From Taenia hydatigena (taxonomy: Eukaryota > Platyhelminthes > Cestoda > Cyclophyllidea > Taeniidae): a DNA stretch of 64,000 nt. Under the pieces are notes generated by a model that was given only the letters and a program-made list of their open reading frames with translations, searched no databases and was not told where the DNA came from. The position numbers and the translations under genes were made by a program. The DNA is taken from assembly GCA_036345935.2 (NCBI GenBank), contig JADWOT020001916.1, positions 271,445-335,444 on the forward strand, in the 5' to 3' direction. Below are positions 60,659 through 64,000 of this stretch, in pieces. Position 1 is the stretch's first letter; each line of letters opens with the position of its first letter.

Positions 60659-60966
60659 CAAATTTGAGTGTGCAAGTATCTTCCACTAGCAGCATTCATA
60701 ACAGTGGGAAGCAACGACCCCCGCATACCCATGAACCAGAACTCAGTGCAGTCATATCCTCAGTAGGCATTGTGAACCGCTCTATTGTTTCCATTTCCAC
60801 AGTCTCTCTCTCTTGCGTTTTTCCACTTAGAAGCTCAAGAGTGATCCAGCCTCATACTAACTCATTGGCGGCTTGTGTCAGTAAGACATTGAGAGGTTTG
60901 ACCTTGCACCCCTCGTCAGATGATTACAAACGGATTCCTTTGCTTAAAACCATTGCGCTACCGTGA
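60659..60966 (+). CDS. Possible following exon, same candidate gene
   Basis: Part of the longest unexplained open frame in the window (open from 60,538, stop TGA at 60,964-60,966). An AG at 60,657-60,658 (or 60,645-60,646) gives the phase needed to join the donor at 60,131. The segment ELSAVISSVGIVNRSI followed by SLSC is loosely reminiscent of the ETAFxYAISSAGV...C region of Wnts, but the arginine/cysteine landmarks are absent. Function is not established; the two entries stand or fall together. Confidence 0.2.
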
Positions 60967-60969
60967 TTA

Positions 60970-63620
60970 TGCTGCGTCGATCTGGGTTAGTACACATATG
61001 GGTGATAGAAGCAAAAAGCTCGAGGTCTCTGACTCACTTTGCCGCGTTTTTCTGGTCCACATAGAATTTATGCTGTGTCTGAACATGTGTGCATAATTCG
61101 CTCTCTCAATCTCCTTCTCATTTCGTCATTCAAACAGACCAAACTTTGATAGATTCCAATTCACCGACACCTACTTACAATTGCGGCTGGAGAATGTGAT
61201 TAAAAAAAATATCGCAAAGCACGTAAACAGCTCCTTAGTTTCTCCATCTACTTAAATCTATCTAACCTACCTTGCTTTTGGATAGATCATGCAGAACTAT
61301 AATTAGAAATAGTGTATACTTTGGCTTGCTTGGGCTCCGCCCCGTGTGAGTTTCCAACCTTGATACGGAATGCTTAAAGTAGCCTGTCTACAATTCATAA
61401 TCCCCCGTAAATACAGACTCTATGCAGTACTCGATTGCACTTACACTCCTAATTTTAAATGAAAAGATCTCACTTGATCAGGTCGCAAAATCAGCAGAAG
61501 ACATCTCTGTCTCTGCCATGGTGGCCACATCTCCCTAGGTCTCCCAAAGCCCATCCGCCTCGTCCACAGTTGCCATGCAAAAATGTCCCAGCCAAATGCA
61601 GATGTTAGACGAGGTTGACCAACTAACTCGTCAAAAATTGTCAGAACGCGGGGTCAAACATTACCTAATGTAACGTATCCTCTTCCAGCATCAAACGTGA
61701 CGAGAAGCAACAACCGTTCTACGCGAGCGGGGTAGTAAAATGCATTATTTTGCCATTGGATGGCAGCTGTCAAGTTCCTATTACACAATAGCAAAACTTA
61801 ACGAAACCGCATGACCTGGTGAGGGGTGGGAAGTCGCTTGAGATGAGAACTCAACAAGCAATCAGTTTTCCCTTCAAGAACGAAAAGCATTTCCTCAGTT
61901 GAATAGATTAAAATGTTGACACCAAATCTAAACTATCTGTTACATCTCTTCACATTCACATTTTGCTTTTACTGTCATTGTGGTGATTAACAAGGCTGCG
62001 CCGAGGCTAAAGACAGATCTCTTGATGTACCAAGCCTTCACGAGATCGAAACAGTAGCTGCGAATGTAGATGGGAACGAAGTGCTCGAAAAAAGTGGTTA
62101 GAGCAAGGATGTTTTCATGACAGCTAGGCAGCGGTATCTTCCAACAATTTATAAATTTTTCCATCAACATAACTCAAAAATGGTTTAGTGATCTGCTTGT
62201 TCCAAAATTATTCATTTTCGTCATTGATCACTCGCTTCTGCTTGATGTCATGCCACTGCACTCCACGAAATGACCAACCCTGACCGCATTGACCCATCTC
62301 CATGCAGTGATTTAATGTTAAATGTCAAAATGCTGCGTTAAGAACAAAATTACATTGATCCAATTCACAGGACTAGAAGTTAGCAATTCACCGCTAATGG
62401 TAAGTTAAAGAGATGGTTATAACACTAGCATATCTTCCTGAGAACCTTGTTAAGTGAAGCTGATTCAGAATTCCCCCATGCTATGGCCACACAAATGCAG
62501 AGGCAGCACAACACCGAATTGTGCAATCAAATAAAAACTCCCTCAATGCGTGATTCACATGGAATAAGAGCGAGGAGAAAGAAGTAAGGTAAGGAAGATG
62601 GTAGAGGGCAGGAACAAACAAATAACGAATCAAAAGTTGTAGAGGATCCAGCACTAGTCATTGAAAGCATAAAACGTAAAGGAAAGGAGTTTGCTGTCTT
62701 GACGAATCAATCCGTGGAATCTATCGCATAATTAACACCTACTCTTAGCCCTTCAAAGAGTTGAGCGCGTACGAATTGCGGCCACAAACAGCCGGAATCA
62801 CCATCAACCGCGGAAGCAGCAGCAGTTTGCACAAAACGAGTTTCCGGTTTCTACCACTTGCCTTGAAAGTTGCATTTCCTTAAATTTCTTCCATGCATTT
62901 CATTTCTTTAGCCAATTCTTTTTTCTCTTCTCACGCAATAGCAGCCGTTCCACCGTACTGTCCTCTATAGTTGTAATGCGATGACAGCAATCGTCGTCCC
63001 ATCCTGACATCTCTGAAGCAAAGATAACTTAGCCTTGCGATTCCAAGCGTCACAGTTAAGCACAGTTGAAGCCCCCAATTGAATATCAGTCAGCGCAGGC
63101 CTACCCACCACTTGTGCATTGCAGCCAATCTCTCGCTTTCCTCAGTCACCTAAGGTCCTTCAGCGCACGCCATGTTTTACAACGCAATCCCTTAGCGACA
63201 AATAGAGACGGTGGAGAAATCTGATGATAAAGCTGAATTATTTCTTATTCACAGATTCGACTCTTCTGTGAACAAGACAAGCCCATTGATCTACAAAGTA
63301 GCATGAGGTGACGAACATGGGTTTTATGATCCAACTTCTAGACAAAAAATGGAAAAGGTGTCAAGGCATATGGACTGGTTCTAGCAGCCAAATTTCCACT
63401 TACTTCGGGGTATTAATCTCTTAACAGGATAAAATGGCAACCCAATAAAAACGGTTTTCTACGGGGTGCGTACTTACTGATACTAGAACATTGGTCAATG
63501 GAAGACATCATGTAGTGTGGCATTGTAGGATTTCACAATCGATACAATTCTCTTGGAAGAGCAGTAATTTATCCCCTTTGCTTCTTCTGGAGATCAATGT
63601 CTCCTCCTCAGGTTGAAGCA
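60970..63620. other. No recognisable gene
   Basis: Only short ORFs (61,940-62,170 minus, 63,508-63,693 minus) without recognised similarity. No TRIM, R1, R2, R3 or gypsy copy was noticed. Confidence 0.4.
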
Positions 63621-63669
63621 GACAAATGTGTTTAACACTCATTTGGCTGCCAGAAAGGGATAGATCTAC

Positions 63670-63721
63670 TTTATTCATCACAAAGCTCTTCACCCTCTGC
63701 CCATGTCCGTGTGTCTTTATT
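63670..63721 (-). terminator. Tandem polyadenylation signals for the window-end gene
   Basis: On the minus strand AATAAA occurs at 63,721-63,716 and again at 63,675-63,670, about 33 and 79 bases after the stop of the BACK-like ORF. Two canonical signals in this position support a real 3' gene end. Confidence 0.45.
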
Positions 63722-63753
63722 AGTCATCCAGTTATCCATCAAAATTTCTCACC

Positions 63754-64000
63754 TCAAAATCTCACGTCATTTAAGCGATTCACCCATTCACCGTACAGAC
63801 CGCTAATAGACAGTTCTGAGTGTCCTCTTGCAAACGCCCAGTATTTGGTTTGACATTGTAAGGGAAGCCTTGTCAACTCAATCCTCGAAATCATCTTCCC
63901 AAATACCTCTGCCTTTTTCTCCACGTCAAACCCACCAACACCTGCTTCTAGCCAATTGCAAATCGCTCGGAACCTTGTTTCCTCACTCATACCTTTCAGT
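63754..64000 (-). CDS. 3' exon of a BTB/BACK (Kelch-like) protein, partial
   Basis: The frame is open across the window edge to a TGA at 63,754-63,756, giving about 81 residues. The sequence begins LKGMSEETRFRAICNWLEA and continues FGKMISRIELTRLPLQC. This fits the BACK domain that follows BTB in Kelch-like proteins (SEE-x-x-F-x-A-[VI]-x-x-W, then F-x-x-[LM]-[LI]-x-x-I-R-L-x-x-L-P). Such proteins usually serve as substrate adaptors of Cullin-3 ubiquitin ligases or bind actin. No Kelch repeats follow, so this may be a BTB-BACK protein without them, as known in tapeworms, or a donor may lie inside. GGTATGAG at the window edge could instead be a donor, which would shorten the exon. The upstream part lies outside the window. 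Confidence 0.45.
   Translation of the reverse strand, partial: LKGMSEETRFRAICNWLEAGVGGFDVEKKAEVFGKMISRIELTRLPLQCQTKYWAFARGHSELSISGLYGEWVNRLNDVRF

Noticed and set aside
1..64000. Bacterial or phage systems (CRISPR arrays, IS elements, toxin-antitoxin pairs)
   Set aside because: No arrays of spaced repeats, no prokaryotic gene organisation; all mobile elements are eukaryotic in type.
1..64000. Further HSP70 genes or fragments in the duplicated blocks
   Set aside because: No IDLGTT, FDLGGGTFD or LVGGSTR equivalents were found outside 35,730-37,610 on either strand by eye.

Overview
The window looks like nuclear DNA of a parasitic flatworm, most likely a taeniid-type tapeworm (Echinococcus/Taenia group). 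It has no operons or Shine-Dalgarno sites and very few long ORFs. It carries Ty3/gypsy relics, a TRIM-like mini-LTR retrotransposon (a class reported from taeniid tapeworms), and a single-exon divergent HSP70 of the kind known to be expanded in tapeworms. The organism call is an inference from family knowledge; no database search was possible.

Layout. 1-18.4 kb is gene-poor: a few weak exon candidates (6.7-7.3 kb and 8.2-8.5 kb), three dispersed repeat families that I name R1, R2 and R3, and one decayed gypsy fragment. 18.4-32.4 kb is copy A of a large direct segmental duplication; copy B is at 46.0-58.45 kb. Between them (32.4-46.0 kb) lie a broken Ty3/gypsy pol fragment on the minus strand, the only full-length conserved gene (a divergent HSP70, 35,730-37,610), an 890-bp R1 element with long terminal inverted repeats, and one R3 copy. 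58.45-59.7 kb is a nest of repeat fragments. 59.9-61 kb has two possible exons with a faint Wnt-like pattern. The window ends inside a minus-strand gene with a BACK-domain-like C-terminus (63,754-64,000).

Reading the two duplicate copies against each other dates several events. A solo LTR and a complete 902-bp TRIM are present in copy A and absent from the matching sites of copy B. A third LTR lies at the right edge of both copies and is truncated in B against an inverted R1 element. B has an extra insert of about 350 bp and a locally duplicated X-Y-X block where A has X-Y. ORFs inside the duplication are not conserved between copies, so it appears mostly non-coding, perhaps intronic or intergenic.

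There is no operon-like functional cooperation to describe. The main biology is one tapeworm-style HSP70, lacking the EEVD tail and with an altered interdomain linker, set between homologous repeats that could promote unequal recombination. Nothing bacterial (CRISPR, phage, insertion sequence) is present.
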